Shown here: one piece after another, positions 1-7,205 of the stretch
How the letters are laid out: every line of letters starts with the position of its first letter
How positions within the stretch are numbered: position 1 is the stretch's first letter
Assembly (NCBI GenBank): GCA_023443315.1
Contig: JAEZVA010000076.1
Span: 1 to 16,576 of the forward strand
DNA: 16,576 nt
DNA from: Bacillota bacterium
Lineage (GTDB): Bacteria; Bacillota; Clostridia; Oscillospirales; Ruminococcaceae
Reading direction: 5' to 3'
The notes under the pieces: generated by a model
Seen by the model: the letters and a program-made list of their open reading frames with translations, nothing else
What the model was told of the DNA's origin: nothing
The model's database searches: none
Translations under genes and position numbers: made by a program

Positions 1-707
1 GCCACGAAGCAATTATTCCGCGTGAAATTTTTATGCAGGTGCAGGAAGAATTGGTGAGGCGACGTTTGGTGCATCAAAGCCCGAACGGGAAGAACCGAGT
101 CTTCAGTAGCAGCCACTGCCTGTCGAACATCGTTTTCTGCGGCTGCTGCGGAGAGTTTTACCGCAGAATTCATTGGTACAACCGTGGCAAAAAGTCCATC
201 GTCTGGCGATGCATCAGCCGCCTTGAAAATACCGGGTTGTTCTGCGACGACCGCACCGTGCCGGAAAGCCAGATTGAGCAAGTGCTGGTTGCCGCCATCA
301 ATCAGGCATGGTGTGACAAGGACACCTTCCTTGCCACCCTGCTAAGAAACATCGAAGCCGTTCTGGAATCCGAAAAAAGCCAGCCGCTTACTGAAATCGA
401 CAAGCGGCTGGCAGAACTGCAGGAGGAGCTTTTGAAACGGACCAGCGCCCGAGCTGACTATGAGGACGTCGCCGAGGAGATTTACCGCCTGCGTGAGGAT
501 AAGCAGAAGCTTCAGCTGGAAAGCGCCGGGAGGGACGAACAGAAAAAGCGCATTGCCGACATGGGCAACTTCCTGCGGGAGCAGCCTACCGCCCTGACGG
601 AATACGACGAACCGCTTGTCCGGCGGCTGATTGAAAAAGTTACCGTCTACGAAGACAAATTCACCGTGGAATTCAAGTCCGGCATGACGGTCGATGTGGA
701 TGAATAA
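1..707 (+). CDS. Large serine recombinase, C-terminal part (5' end outside window)
   Basis: Site-specific recombinase of the large serine (resolvase/invertase) family, which integrates and excises mobile elements. The reading frame is open from base 3 and begins with HEAIIPREIF, the usual join between the recombinase domain and the zinc-ribbon domain, so the catalytic N-terminal part lies to the left. A zinc beta-ribbon follows, with a CxxC pair near FCGCCG and a second pair of Cys in WRC and FCD. Next is a long Lys/Glu-rich coiled coil (roughly bases 355-570), then the typical ending LVRRLIEKVTVYEDKFTVEF. The first Met in frame (base 33) is internal, not a start. The gene is convergent with the AT-rich gene at 802-2682. 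This end looks intact and no frameshift is visible, but whether the whole gene is functional cannot be judged here. Confidence 0.93.
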   Translation, partial: HEAIIPREIFMQVQEELVRRRLVHQSPNGKNRVFSSSHCLSNIVFCGCCGEFYRRIHWYNRGKKSIVWRCISRLENTGLFCDDRTVPESQIEQVLVAAINQAWCDKDTFLATLLRNIEAVLESEKSQPLTEIDKRLAELQEELLKRTSARADYEDVAEEIYRLREDKQKLQLESAGRDEQKKRIADMGNFLREQPTALTEYDEPLVRRLIEKVTVYEDKFTVEFKSGMTVDVDE

Positions 708-717
708 AGATGAAAAT

Positions 718-757
718 AAGCAAGGCACTCTACTGATTGAAGTAGGATGCCTTGCTT
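718..757 (+). terminator. Hairpin terminator after the recombinase gene
   Basis: A 10-bp perfect stem (718-727 with 748-757, aagcaaggca / tgccttgctt) is continued by an inner 5-bp stem (730-734 with 741-745). It lies 10 bases after the recombinase stop and 45 bases before the end of the convergent gene. The T-run after it is short, so termination strength is uncertain. It may serve both convergent genes. Confidence 0.6.
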
Positions 758-801
758 TGTAAGTGGCAACCATGAAATTTCTTTATTTTCTATGATAATG
801 A

Positions 802-2682
802 TCATTCTTCAGGATATGTTATTTTTAAAAGGTCGCTGAGTTCTTTTTTATTAAATCCGATTTGAGCAAACTCAATCTCTTTAGTGGACTTGGGCGATAA
901 TATACTAACGTTGTTTCGTTTAATAATAATTGGCTGTTTAACTGACCCAATATTTGCTTTAATCCATTCTTCATCACCCGCGGGCGCACCAAAAAAATCA
1001 TCCATAGATATTCCTTGTGATTTAGATATTTCCTTCAATGTCACAACCGTATCATCATCAGGTTTTAACAAACGATAAAAGTATAATATATGATTGTTTT
1101 TAAGCCAATCTGTTACTTCTTCAACACCACGAAAATCCGAACATAATATATTCAAAAATGATTGAGGTGGCAACTCATTCCATGTCGTCCAGCTATATTT
1201 TTCTATGAGTTTACTTATCTCTCCTGTATTGTTTCCACGTTCTACAAATCTGTTGTAGAACTGAGCAAATACATTACACGCATCATCCAAACTCATATGA
1301 TGGCTGAGCGTAGGACTACTTGTATCAGTTTTCACTTCCGCAATACGCTTATCCAAACTTATTTTGCTGATATTTTGATAATTGCTACGTATTGAGCTGA
1401 GCATATGTAAAACCAGTCGCATATCAGTGTTACTGGCGTAATCAAATAAACTTTGCATACAGCTTGAAACATTCAGAATTTCTCGCAAACAATCCCTTAA
1501 TTTGTCAGGAAAATTTAACGTGCTTATTGAACCTGTGATTTCTTTGATGAAATCGTCTAACAACCTTCTGTCAGCTTCGTTTAATTTCTTATCAACAACA
1601 GGTATTGAATAATAACTCGGCTTTGACCAATTGAAACGCTCTTTAAGCCTAATGCTATACATTTTTTCGTCATGCGGCTTAAGCGCAGGTAGTGCAATAT
1701 TGTAGGCACACCAACCGTTTGTAATTGTACTTGTATCAAGACAGGTGAAATAAGTTATTCCCTGCACGTTATTTGAGTTCCGCTGAATCCACTGCATAAG
1801 CATTTGTGGAATGATATATTCCTGTTGATATGGGGCGCTACCACTTGAATTGACAAACGAACATGCTAACATTAGTGGATATGTTTTTAGGTAACGGGCT
1901 ATTACTTTGAGCCAAAGATCAAAATTGTTATACTTTACTGATGTTCCCCAAAAATTTATCTCATTCGGAGAATATAGTGAAATGAATTGCAATTCATTTG
2001 ATACATCGCGTTTCCCTGACGATTCGTCATAACTATACTCATATTGATACTCGGAATAATAGTATTTTACTGGATAACCGGTTTCTTGCCAAGCTAAGGG
2101 CAACATGGTTGATAAATAGAGACTTGGAAATCCCGCTAGGCTAAATCGTCCATTACTTGCGTTCTGACGTTTTGAAAGGGGTATATGAAACATTTCGTCA
2201 GGATTCCTGCTAATCTCATCAGAAAATGATTCCGTAGGCCGAACTCTGAAAAATTCATGTCCACGACTAACACGAAAACCAGTATAGAAGCACTTATCGC
2301 CTACATCAATTTTAATCCAGTCATCTATTGTTCCAATAAACAAATCATCTTTAATATTCTGCATAAGCGTGTCAAATGCAGTCTGTGATGCTTTCGGATC
2401 GGCATTTTCGTGGCATGCTAATACTTCTGAGATAAGGGCGAAATTTTGCTCTATCGAGTGACGAATATCTGTCAAAACCGTCATAGCTTTTTGATGCTCA
2501 GGTTCAGAGAACTCGCTGCCATCACACTGTACGAAATTCTCAAAGAATAACCTTTCTTCATCTTCATATTTCTGGGTGATCACAAAATTACCGCCAAAAT
2601 ATCGTTTTGGCAGAGTGATCTTTCGCAAAAAATCCTCAATGCTCAGTTTGTTTGAAGGCATTGGATTATCTGATGGATCCAC
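802..2682 (-). CDS. Large RES-like domain protein (putative NAD+-targeting toxin/defence protein), 626 aa
   Basis: No close named relative recognised. Residues about 130-315 show a RES-domain pattern: FFRVR (144-148), MFHIP (164-168), then GRFSLAGFPSLYLS with R179, Y189 and, after LAWQ, E200. The spacings R-x9-Y and Y-x10-E equal those of the catalytic Arg, Tyr and Glu that I recall for Res toxins, which degrade NAD+. A later EYIIPQMLMQWI (288-299) and GITYFT (308-313) resemble the end of the domain, where family members usually have Ser; here it is Thr313. RES toxins are usually about 150-230 aa. This protein has a helical N-terminal part (1-130) and about 300 further residues (316-626) that I cannot assign. 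The start is GTG at 2682, preceded by AAGGAGGG with 8-base spacing. The gene is visibly more AT-rich than its neighbours and lies beside a serine recombinase, suggesting horizontal transfer. No small antitoxin gene is seen next to it. RES assignment is moderately sure; function is inference. Confidence 0.72.
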   Translation of the reverse strand: MDPSDNPMPSNKLSIEDFLRKITLPKRYFGGNFVITQKYEDEERLFFENFVQCDGSEFSEPEHQKAMTVLTDIRHSIEQNFALISEVLACHENADPKASQTAFDTLMQNIKDDLFIGTIDDWIKIDVGDKCFYTGFRVSRGHEFFRVRPTESFSDEISRNPDEMFHIPLSKRQNASNGRFSLAGFPSLYLSTMLPLAWQETGYPVKYYYSEYQYEYSYDESSGKRDVSNELQFISLYSPNEINFWGTSVKYNNFDLWLKVIARYLKTYPLMLACSFVNSSGSAPYQQEYIIPQMLMQWIQRNSNNVQGITYFTCLDTSTITNGWCAYNIALPALKPHDEKMYSIRLKERFNWSKPSYYSIPVVDKKLNEADRRLLDDFIKEITGSISTLNFPDKLRDCLREILNVSSCMQSLFDYASNTDMRLVLHMLSSIRSNYQNISKISLDKRIAEVKTDTSSPTLSHHMSLDDACNVFAQFYNRFVERGNNTGEISKLIEKYSWTTWNELPPQSFLNILCSDFRGVEEVTDWLKNNHILYFYRLLKPDDDTVVTLKEISKSQGISMDDFFGAPAGDEEWIKANIGSVKQPIIIKRNNVSILSPKSTKEIEFAQIGFNKKELSDLLKITYPEE

Positions 2683-2690
2683 TTCGATTT

Positions 2691-2721
2691 CCCTCCTTGT
2701 GCTTTTTATTTCACCATTATA
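2691..2721 (-). promoter_or_regulatory. Probable -10 box and RBS of the RES-like gene
   Basis: On the minus strand a perfect TATAAT (2716-2721) lies 33 bases ahead of the GTG start, and a strong Shine-Dalgarno AAGGAGGG (2691-2698) lies 8 bases ahead of it. No good -35 box is found at 16-18 bases, so the promoter is weak or needs an activator. The RBS decides for GTG at 2682 over the in-frame ATG seven codons later. Confidence 0.5.
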
Positions 2722-2768
2722 AATGCTTCCTATTTTATAATGACGTTTGACCTATTCCCACGCATACG

Positions 2769-2875
2769 CCAAAACTCAAAAAACATCTATCCTGTTCTCT
2801 CACCAAGCCCCAAAACCACAAAACATCTATCTTGTCCTGTCGTGAAAGCCCGTTATCAATCCTGTTCTCTCGCGA
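2769..2875. repeat. Imperfect tandem direct repeats, period about 40 bp
   Basis: In the 308-base stretch without a gene between the RES-like gene and rlmD there are two nearly full copies of one unit. Both begin ccaaaac (2769 and 2810), share aaacatctat (2781-2790 and 2821-2830), and end cctgttctctcacc or the related ttgtcctgtcgtg. A third partial copy has aatcctgttctctcgcg (2858-2874). Such short repeat clusters occur as protein-binding sites at the ends of mobile elements (for example IS21-type ends), but no transposase gene or terminal dinucleotide identifies one here. The rest of the stretch (2876-2990) holds no other clear signal. Confidence 0.6.
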
Positions 2876-2990
2876 ACGGAATCCGACCCAATAGACTGAT
2901 TTCCATGCACAAACAAAATTACGTTTTGAGTGTACAGTTTGAAAATTTAAAGACCACAGAAATGGCTTGTTTACTGGGGTTTCCGTACAT

Positions 2991-4364
2991 TCAGTCTTTT
3001 ACCCTTGACATCAATACTACCGTCTCAACGTGGCTCGTCCTCGGGAACATATCCACTGCCGTTGCTTCAATGGGCTTGTACCCGAACTCCTCATGCAGAA
3101 TCTTGATGTCGCGGGCGGCGGTTGCGGGGTTGCAGGAGATCATCACAATCCGTTCGGGCTGCATGGCTGCAACCGCTTCAAGGCACGCATAGTCGCTGCC
3201 CTTTCGGGGCGGATCGAGGATTACGACATCGGGGCGCAGCCCGCGTTTTTGCAGCTCTGTTGCCGCCTGTGATGCGTCGGCACACAGGAACTCGCTGTTT
3301 TGTACGCCATTGCGCTGGGCGTTGTCCCGCGCGTTTTGGATTGCCTCGGGCACATTGTCAACGCCAATCAGGCGGTCTGTTTTGTGCGCCATCGAAAGCC
3401 CGATGGTCCCTGCGCCGCAGTAAAGGTCGATAATCAGAGAAACCCGCTCAGGGCAGGCGACCTGTTCGGCGATGTCGTACAGCTGTTCTGCGCCCTTGCG
3501 GTTAACCTGATAGAATGAAAGCGGCGACAACGCCACCCTAACCCCGCGCAGCTCATCCTCGATGGTGTCTGTGCCATATAGGGTGGTGTTTTGCTTACCT
3601 AGTATCACATTCGTGTTTTCGTTGTTTACATTGAGCACGATGCTCTGAATAGACGGGTACTTGTGCGTCAACGTGCCGATTAGCTCGTCGGCGTGGGGTA
3701 GCTCTTTTGCGTTAACGACAAGGCAGACCATCAACTGCCCGGTTGCCTCCGCCCTGCGCAAATAGATGTGACGCAGCAACCCTTTACCCGTGCCTTCGTC
3801 GTAGGGAGGGATATCATGAGAGTTTGCAAACGAAAGAACATCCGCTACAATCTGCGCAAATTCGGGCGGCTGCAATGCGCACTCGTCGCTTTGCACCAGC
3901 CGATGGCTGCGCTTAGAGAAAAAGCCTGCGATGCACTTTTGGTTCTCATCCGCGCGCACGGGATACTGCGCCTTGTTGCGGTAATGCTCGGTTTGTGGGG
4001 ACGGAATTATCCGTTGCTCGTTAAACCGCACCCCGCCTATGCGCGCGAGTGTTTCGTATACCTGCCGCTGCTTGATACGCAGTTCCGCCGCATAGCTGAT
4101 ATGACGGTAGGTGCAACCACCGCATTGCTTGAATACGGGACAATCCGACTGGATTCGGTCGGCACTTTGGGTTATCATGCGCTCGATAATCCCGTAGGCA
4201 TAGCTCTTTAGTACTTTAGTAATGCGTACCTCGAGTAGGTCGCCCACTGCCGTCATGGGGACAAAGACCGCCATGCCATCAATGCGCCCGACGCCGCTGC
4301 CCTCGCTTGTTATATCCATAATCTCTAATGTTACAATATCGTTCTTGCTTAAATTTAAAGACAT
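2991..4364 (-). CDS. rlmD: 23S rRNA (uracil-C5)-methyltransferase RlmD/RumA family
   Basis: SAM-dependent enzyme that methylates C5 of a uridine in 23S rRNA; 457 aa, normal for the family. An N-terminal TRAM domain (about 5-62) binds RNA. Four Cys (C75, C81, C84, C162) match the [4Fe-4S] ligands in CPVFKQCGGC and DECALQ. The central RNA-binding region is followed by a Rossmann SAM site DLYCGAGTIG (313-322), the DPPRKG motif (384-389), the nucleophile C411 in SCNPAT, and the general base E446 in SHVE. The start at 4364 has GGATGGGA upstream at workable spacing. The gene is divergent from the NodB-fold gene. In Gram-positives one homologue can modify both U747 and U1939 (RlmCD), and the sequence alone does not decide which site is used. 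Its 3' end faces the foreign region and is the probable integration target; the coding frame remains complete. Confidence 0.95.
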   Translation of the reverse strand: MSLNLSKNDIVTLEIMDITSEGSGVGRIDGMAVFVPMTAVGDLLEVRITKVLKSYAYGIIERMITQSADRIQSDCPVFKQCGGCTYRHISYAAELRIKQRQVYETLARIGGVRFNEQRIIPSPQTEHYRNKAQYPVRADENQKCIAGFFSKRSHRLVQSDECALQPPEFAQIVADVLSFANSHDIPPYDEGTGKGLLRHIYLRRAEATGQLMVCLVVNAKELPHADELIGTLTHKYPSIQSIVLNVNNENTNVILGKQNTTLYGTDTIEDELRGVRVALSPLSFYQVNRKGAEQLYDIAEQVACPERVSLIIDLYCGAGTIGLSMAHKTDRLIGVDNVPEAIQNARDNAQRNGVQNSEFLCADASQAATELQKRGLRPDVVILDPPRKGSDYACLEAVAAMQPERIVMISCNPATAARDIKILHEEFGYKPIEATAVDMFPRTSHVETVVLMSRVKD

Positions 4365-4519
4365 TCCCGTTTCCCATCCGTTTTAATATTTGGTATGTTT
4401 TATTTTAACACAAAACATGGAATAATACAGTGGTTTTCTGTTTTTTGCATGGTATGCTGCTGAACTACATATGATTATATGTGCCGCCTCGGCATAACCA
4501 TCTTGTTAGGGGTGAGCAG

Positions 4520-5446
4520 ATGAAACCGCAGTTGCATTACAAGGTATGGGCAATACTCTGCGCTGTTGCCGCAATCATCGGACTAGTGATAACGGGTGTG
4601 CTTGCGGTACGCAGTGTGAAAACGCAGGGAAAGGCAGCACTCGATATCACCAACCGTGTATGTGTGCCGATTTTGTTGTACCACCACATCTCAACCGACG
4701 AGTCGCTGCTCGGGGAGTTTTGTATCACCCCCGCAGAGTTTGAAAACGACCTAATCTACCTAAAGGAGAACGGCTACACGCCGATTCATATCTCTGAGCT
4801 TGTCGAGTATTGTTATTCCAATGCTTCGCTGCCCATTCGTCCGATAGTCATATCCTTTGACGGTGGGTTTTCCAGCGGATATACCCATGCATTTTCACTG
4901 CTGCAAAAGTACAACGTCAAAGCGGTGTTTTCGATTGTGGGTGAAAAGGTCAACGAGGCAAGTGCTTTGCCACGGGGCGCACAGCCTGCGTACCTTCGTT
5001 GGAGCGAGCTGCGTGAGATGACGGAGTCGTCCCTGGTGGAGCTTTCTAACCAAAGCTACAACATGAATCTGTACATAAAGGATGCGCGCCGTGGTACCGC
5101 ACGGCAAAAAGAAGAGGCTCTTGATGCCTATGTGCAGGCACTGTACCATGATGTGCTACTGTTGCAGCAGGAAACCGACGACAAGGTAGGGGTTGTGCCT
5201 GTCGCGTTTACCTATCCGTATGGGATTATCGGCAAGGAGACCGTGAATCTCATCAGCGAGATGGGGTTTGCCGCAACATTTAGCCGCGACGATGGCGCAA
5301 ACTACCTGTCGCAAAACCCGCAGGATCTGTATCGGCTCAGGCGCACCGTTCGCGGTCATGGCGCATACTTGGGAGATCTCCTTTACGGCATCTATCGAAC
5401 CAAAGCCGTTTACAGCAACGCAGACTTCTGGTTGGACGATGAATAG
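4520..5446 (+). CDS. Membrane-anchored polysaccharide deacetylase-fold (NodB) protein, metal site lost
   Basis: 308 aa. An N-terminal membrane segment (about 9-30) is a signal anchor, so the domain would sit outside the membrane. The NodB fold is recognisable from CVPILLYHHIS (48-57), FENDLIYLKENGY (74-86), IVISFDGGFSSGYTHAF (109-125), LVELSNQSYNM (172-182) and TYPYG (231-235). Active CE4 deacetylases use FDDG and HxxxH for the metal. Here the metal Asp is G115, and the two His are Q178 and M182; only the base Asp (D114) is kept. A metal-dependent deacetylase reaction is therefore unlikely, and the protein may be a binding or scaffold relative acting on peptidoglycan or another wall glycan. 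The start chosen is ATG 4520 with TAGGGGTGAG before it; an in-frame upstream ATG at 4481 lacks an RBS and would put charged residues before the anchor. It ends at a strong terminator. Confidence 0.88.
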   Translation: MKPQLHYKVWAILCAVAAIIGLVITGVLAVRSVKTQGKAALDITNRVCVPILLYHHISTDESLLGEFCITPAEFENDLIYLKENGYTPIHISELVEYCYSNASLPIRPIVISFDGGFSSGYTHAFSLLQKYNVKAVFSIVGEKVNEASALPRGAQPAYLRWSELREMTESSLVELSNQSYNMNLYIKDARRGTARQKEEALDAYVQALYHDVLLLQQETDDKVGVVPVAFTYPYGIIGKETVNLISEMGFAATFSRDDGANYLSQNPQDLYRLRRTVRGHGAYLGDLLYGIYRTKAVYSNADFWLDDE

Positions 5447-5504
5447 CAGAATAATGATATAAATATTACGTATTGTTGACCTACCCAAGCAACACACAAA
5501 TAAG

Positions 5505-5548
5505 CGCCTCATTGTAACCGTGCAAAATGGCGGTTAATCAATGAGGCG
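5505..5548. terminator. Bidirectional terminator between convergent genes
   Basis: A 10-bp perfect stem (5505-5514 with 5539-5548, cgcctcattg / caatgaggcg) is extended by an inner 6-bp stem (5515-5520 with 5531-5536), with a 10-base loop. It lies between the NodB-fold gene and the convergent NYN-domain gene. T-rich bases follow on both sides, so it can end transcripts from both strands. Confidence 0.85.
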
Positions 5549-5569
5549 TTATATTATATCTGATATGGT

Positions 5570-6310
5570 TTATCGCTGCTTCACGCGCACATAGATGATT
5601 GCACTGCCGTTTTTACCTTCCAACGATCGGGTTTCAAATTCATGCAGTGATTCGACAAACAGCTTGAGCTTGCTAAACCCGTAGTTGCGCACATCAAAAT
5701 CGGGATAGCGTTTTTGCAGGATGTTGCCGATTTCGCCGAGCTGTGCCCAGCCCTCGTCATCCGACACCTCGTCTAGGATGGTTCGAATCGCTTTGGTTAT
5801 TGAGCCAAGCTTTGCCTTGTCCTTGGCGTTGGCAGCAGCCTGGTTCTTATTGGAGGGGCTTTGCGTGTCAATCACCTTGGCGATAACCTCAAGATACTTA
5901 AACTTGTTGCACGCCGCGATAAACGCGCTAGGGGTCTTCTTCTCCCCCATACCCACCACCGTAATGCCCGACTCACGCAGGCGGGAAGCAAGGCGGGTAA
6001 AATCACTGTCGCTCGAGACGATACAAAAGCCCTCAACGTTACCGGCGTATAATATGTCCATCGCATCGATAATCATGGCAGAATCGGTTGCGTTTTTGCC
6101 TGTTGTATAACCGTACTGCTGAATGGGCGTAATAGAGTATTCAAGTAGGATGCTTTTCCACGATCCCAGCGCTGGTTTTGTCCAATCGCCATAGATTCGC
6201 TTGTATGTGATAATCCCCTCATTGGATATCTCGTCGAGTATAAATTTAATATAATTTCCCGATACATTGTCCGCGTCGATTAACACCGCAAAACGTTTAT
6301 CGTTTGCCAT
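5570..6310 (-). CDS. NYN-domain (LabA/PIN-like) putative ribonuclease with C-terminal OST-HTH/LOTUS domain
   Basis: 246 aa, cytoplasmic. The N-terminal NYN domain (about 6-145) carries the acidic residues expected of this PIN-like nuclease fold: D12 and N15 in LIDADN, D42 in YGDW, D76 in ATDSAMIIDAMD, and D101/D103 in VSSDSDF. A Lys/Ala-rich linker (150-168) leads to an OST-HTH/LOTUS domain (about 170-244, KAIRTILDEV to IIYVRV), a winged-helix module that in known cases binds RNA. The combination suggests an RNA-cleaving or RNA-binding protein; its target is unknown. The start chosen is ATG 6310 because the family-typical protein begins just before FAVLID; an ATG four codons upstream (6322) is nearly on top of GGAAAGG, and the longer open frame to 6388 looks like 5' leader. 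It is the only gene of its transcript as far as can be seen. Confidence 0.9.
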   Translation of the reverse strand: MANDKRFAVLIDADNVSGNYIKFILDEISNEGIITYKRIYGDWTKPALGSWKSILLEYSITPIQQYGYTTGKNATDSAMIIDAMDILYAGNVEGFCIVSSDSDFTRLASRLRESGITVVGMGEKKTPSAFIAACNKFKYLEVIAKVIDTQSPSNKNQAAANAKDKAKLGSITKAIRTILDEVSDDEGWAQLGEIGNILQKRYPDFDVRNYGFSKLKLFVESLHEFETRSLEGKNGSAIIYVRVKQR

Positions 6311-6399
6311 TGTACTAACCATGCCTTTCCGCCTTATATAAGTCATATAAGCCAAAACATTTTCAAATTTATGATCAGATTGTCCCACATTTTGTATTC

Positions 6400-6428
6400 A
6401 GTATACCAGACCAATGGGATTTTTACAA
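6400..6428 (-). promoter_or_regulatory. Probable sigma-A promoter with extended -10 for the NYN gene
   Basis: On the minus strand TTGTAA (6423-6428) is followed after 17 bases by TATACT (6400-6405), with TG just ahead of the -10 box (TGGTATACT). The transcript would have a leader of about 80 bases. This leader contains an inverted repeat cttatat / atataag (6333-6339 and 6345-6351) shortly before the RBS, a possible control site. Confidence 0.6.
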
Positions 6429-6470
6429 CGACAAAACAAAAGATATCTGCAGGGGGCGCGGGCACAAAAA

Positions 6471-6497
6471 TAAAGGCGCCCGATTCGGGCGCCTTTA
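6471..6497 (-). terminator. Intrinsic terminator of the FMN-binding lipoprotein gene
   Basis: A perfect 12-bp GC-rich stem (6471-6482 with 6486-6497, taaaggcgcccg / cgggcgccttta) has a 3-base loop. On the minus strand it is followed by a T-rich run (ttattttt). It lies 13 bases after the stop codon and isolates this gene from the NYN gene downstream. Confidence 0.9.
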
Positions 6498-6510
6498 CGG
6501 AAGGCTTTAA

Positions 6511-6948
6511 TTATTCAGCGGCGGCTACAATTGCAGTAGCGGTGTCGCCCTTCTTTGCGTTCTCAAGCGCTGCGGTTACGAGAGCCTTGAACGAGTCGGT
6601 GGAACCGGTTGCGCCTGTGATGTTATCCATCTTGTCTACCGAGCCCTTTGCGTTATACTCTGCAACAATCTCGGGGAAGAACTTCTCGGGATATGTGCCA
6701 GATACCGGCTCCATAGCACCGCGGTAGTCGGGGTCCAAAGACTTCTTATCGCCTGCTTCGTTGAGCGAGTCAAACTCCTGAATGGTTACCTTGCCACCGG
6801 AAACGGAAACGATAACGTAATCCTTCCAGCCATGCGAATACTCGGCATTCTCCGCTTTGTAAGTACCATCTTTTAACCCACCAGAACAGCCGACGAGAAT
6901 CATAGCTACGGTAAGAACGACAACAGCAATTGAAATAAGTTTTTTCAT
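6511..6948 (-). CDS. FMN-binding domain lipoprotein (target of ApbE flavinylation)
   Basis: 145 aa. The start is ATG 6948 with GGAGGGAA seven bases upstream; the longer frame to 7017 runs over the promoter and is not coding. A lipoprotein signal peptide (MKK, hydrophobic stretch, LVGC with lipid-bearing Cys21) places it on the outer face of the cytoplasmic membrane. The mature part is a minimal FMN_bind domain: GLKDGTYKAE (24-33), VSGGKVTIQEFD (49-60), and the flavinylation motif DNITGATGSTDS (108-119). In this motif FMN is expected to be linked through a phosphodiester bond, probably to Thr114. Flavinylated domains of this type carry electrons outside the membrane. The divergent neighbour is apbE, the enzyme that performs the attachment, which strongly supports the assignment. 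Transcription is from a consensus promoter and ends at a strong hairpin. The electron donor and acceptor are not encoded in view. Confidence 0.92.
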   Translation of the reverse strand: MKKLISIAVVVLTVAMILVGCSGGLKDGTYKAENAEYSHGWKDYVIVSVSGGKVTIQEFDSLNEAGDKKSLDPDYRGAMEPVSGTYPEKFFPEIVAEYNAKGSVDKMDNITGATGSTDSFKALVTAALENAKKGDTATAIVAAAE

Positions 6949-6988
6949 ACTTTCCCTCCGTGTTTTATATGTTTGATTGCTTGTTAAC

Positions 6989-7017
6989 AATATATCATTG
7001 TTTCGACAATTTGTCAA
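6989..7017 (-). promoter_or_regulatory. Consensus sigma-A promoter of the FMN-lipoprotein gene
   Basis: On the minus strand TTGACA (7012-7017) and TATATT (6989-6994) are separated by exactly 17 bases, a near-perfect vegetative promoter about 40 bases ahead of the start codon. A small inverted repeat (gacaa-a-ttgtc) overlaps the -35 box and could be an operator. Confidence 0.85.
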
Positions 7018-7104
7018 TGGTAATAGTAACTATTTCCGTAATTGTCTTCTAAGCCCAAACTGTATATTTGTTTACCTTGACGAACAGCGCAACAGCGTTT
7101 AAAA

Positions 7105-7133
7105 TTGACTAGTAACTTAGGAAGAACTAAATA
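7105..7133 (+). promoter_or_regulatory. Possible promoter of apbE
   Basis: TTGACT (7105-7110) is followed after 17 bases by TAAATA (7128-7133), within TAAATATAG. The -35 box is good and the -10 box is weak. It points towards apbE, about 70 bases upstream of its ATG, and is separate from the divergent promoter at 6989-7017. Confidence 0.45.
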
Positions 7134-7205
7134 TAGTAGACATTGCAAGCTTCCGATATGTATTATAGCCAAAATCGGCTTAATTAACAATAGGGCGGAA
7201 CACAG

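Noticed and set aside
2769..2875. A possible CRISPR array
   Set aside because: Only two full imperfect copies, similarity runs through most of the 40-bp period so there is no spacer pattern, and no cas genes are near.
2919..2990. A 23-codon frame starting MYGNPSKQAIS directly after the rlmD stop on the minus strand
   Set aside because: No RBS of its own and very short; possible only by coupled translation from rlmD. It may be a chance frame at the integration boundary.
2740..3192. A 150-codon plus-strand frame across the tandem repeats and the 3' end of rlmD
   Set aside because: It overlaps the well-supported rlmD coding region antisense, has low-complexity content from the repeats, and has no family features.
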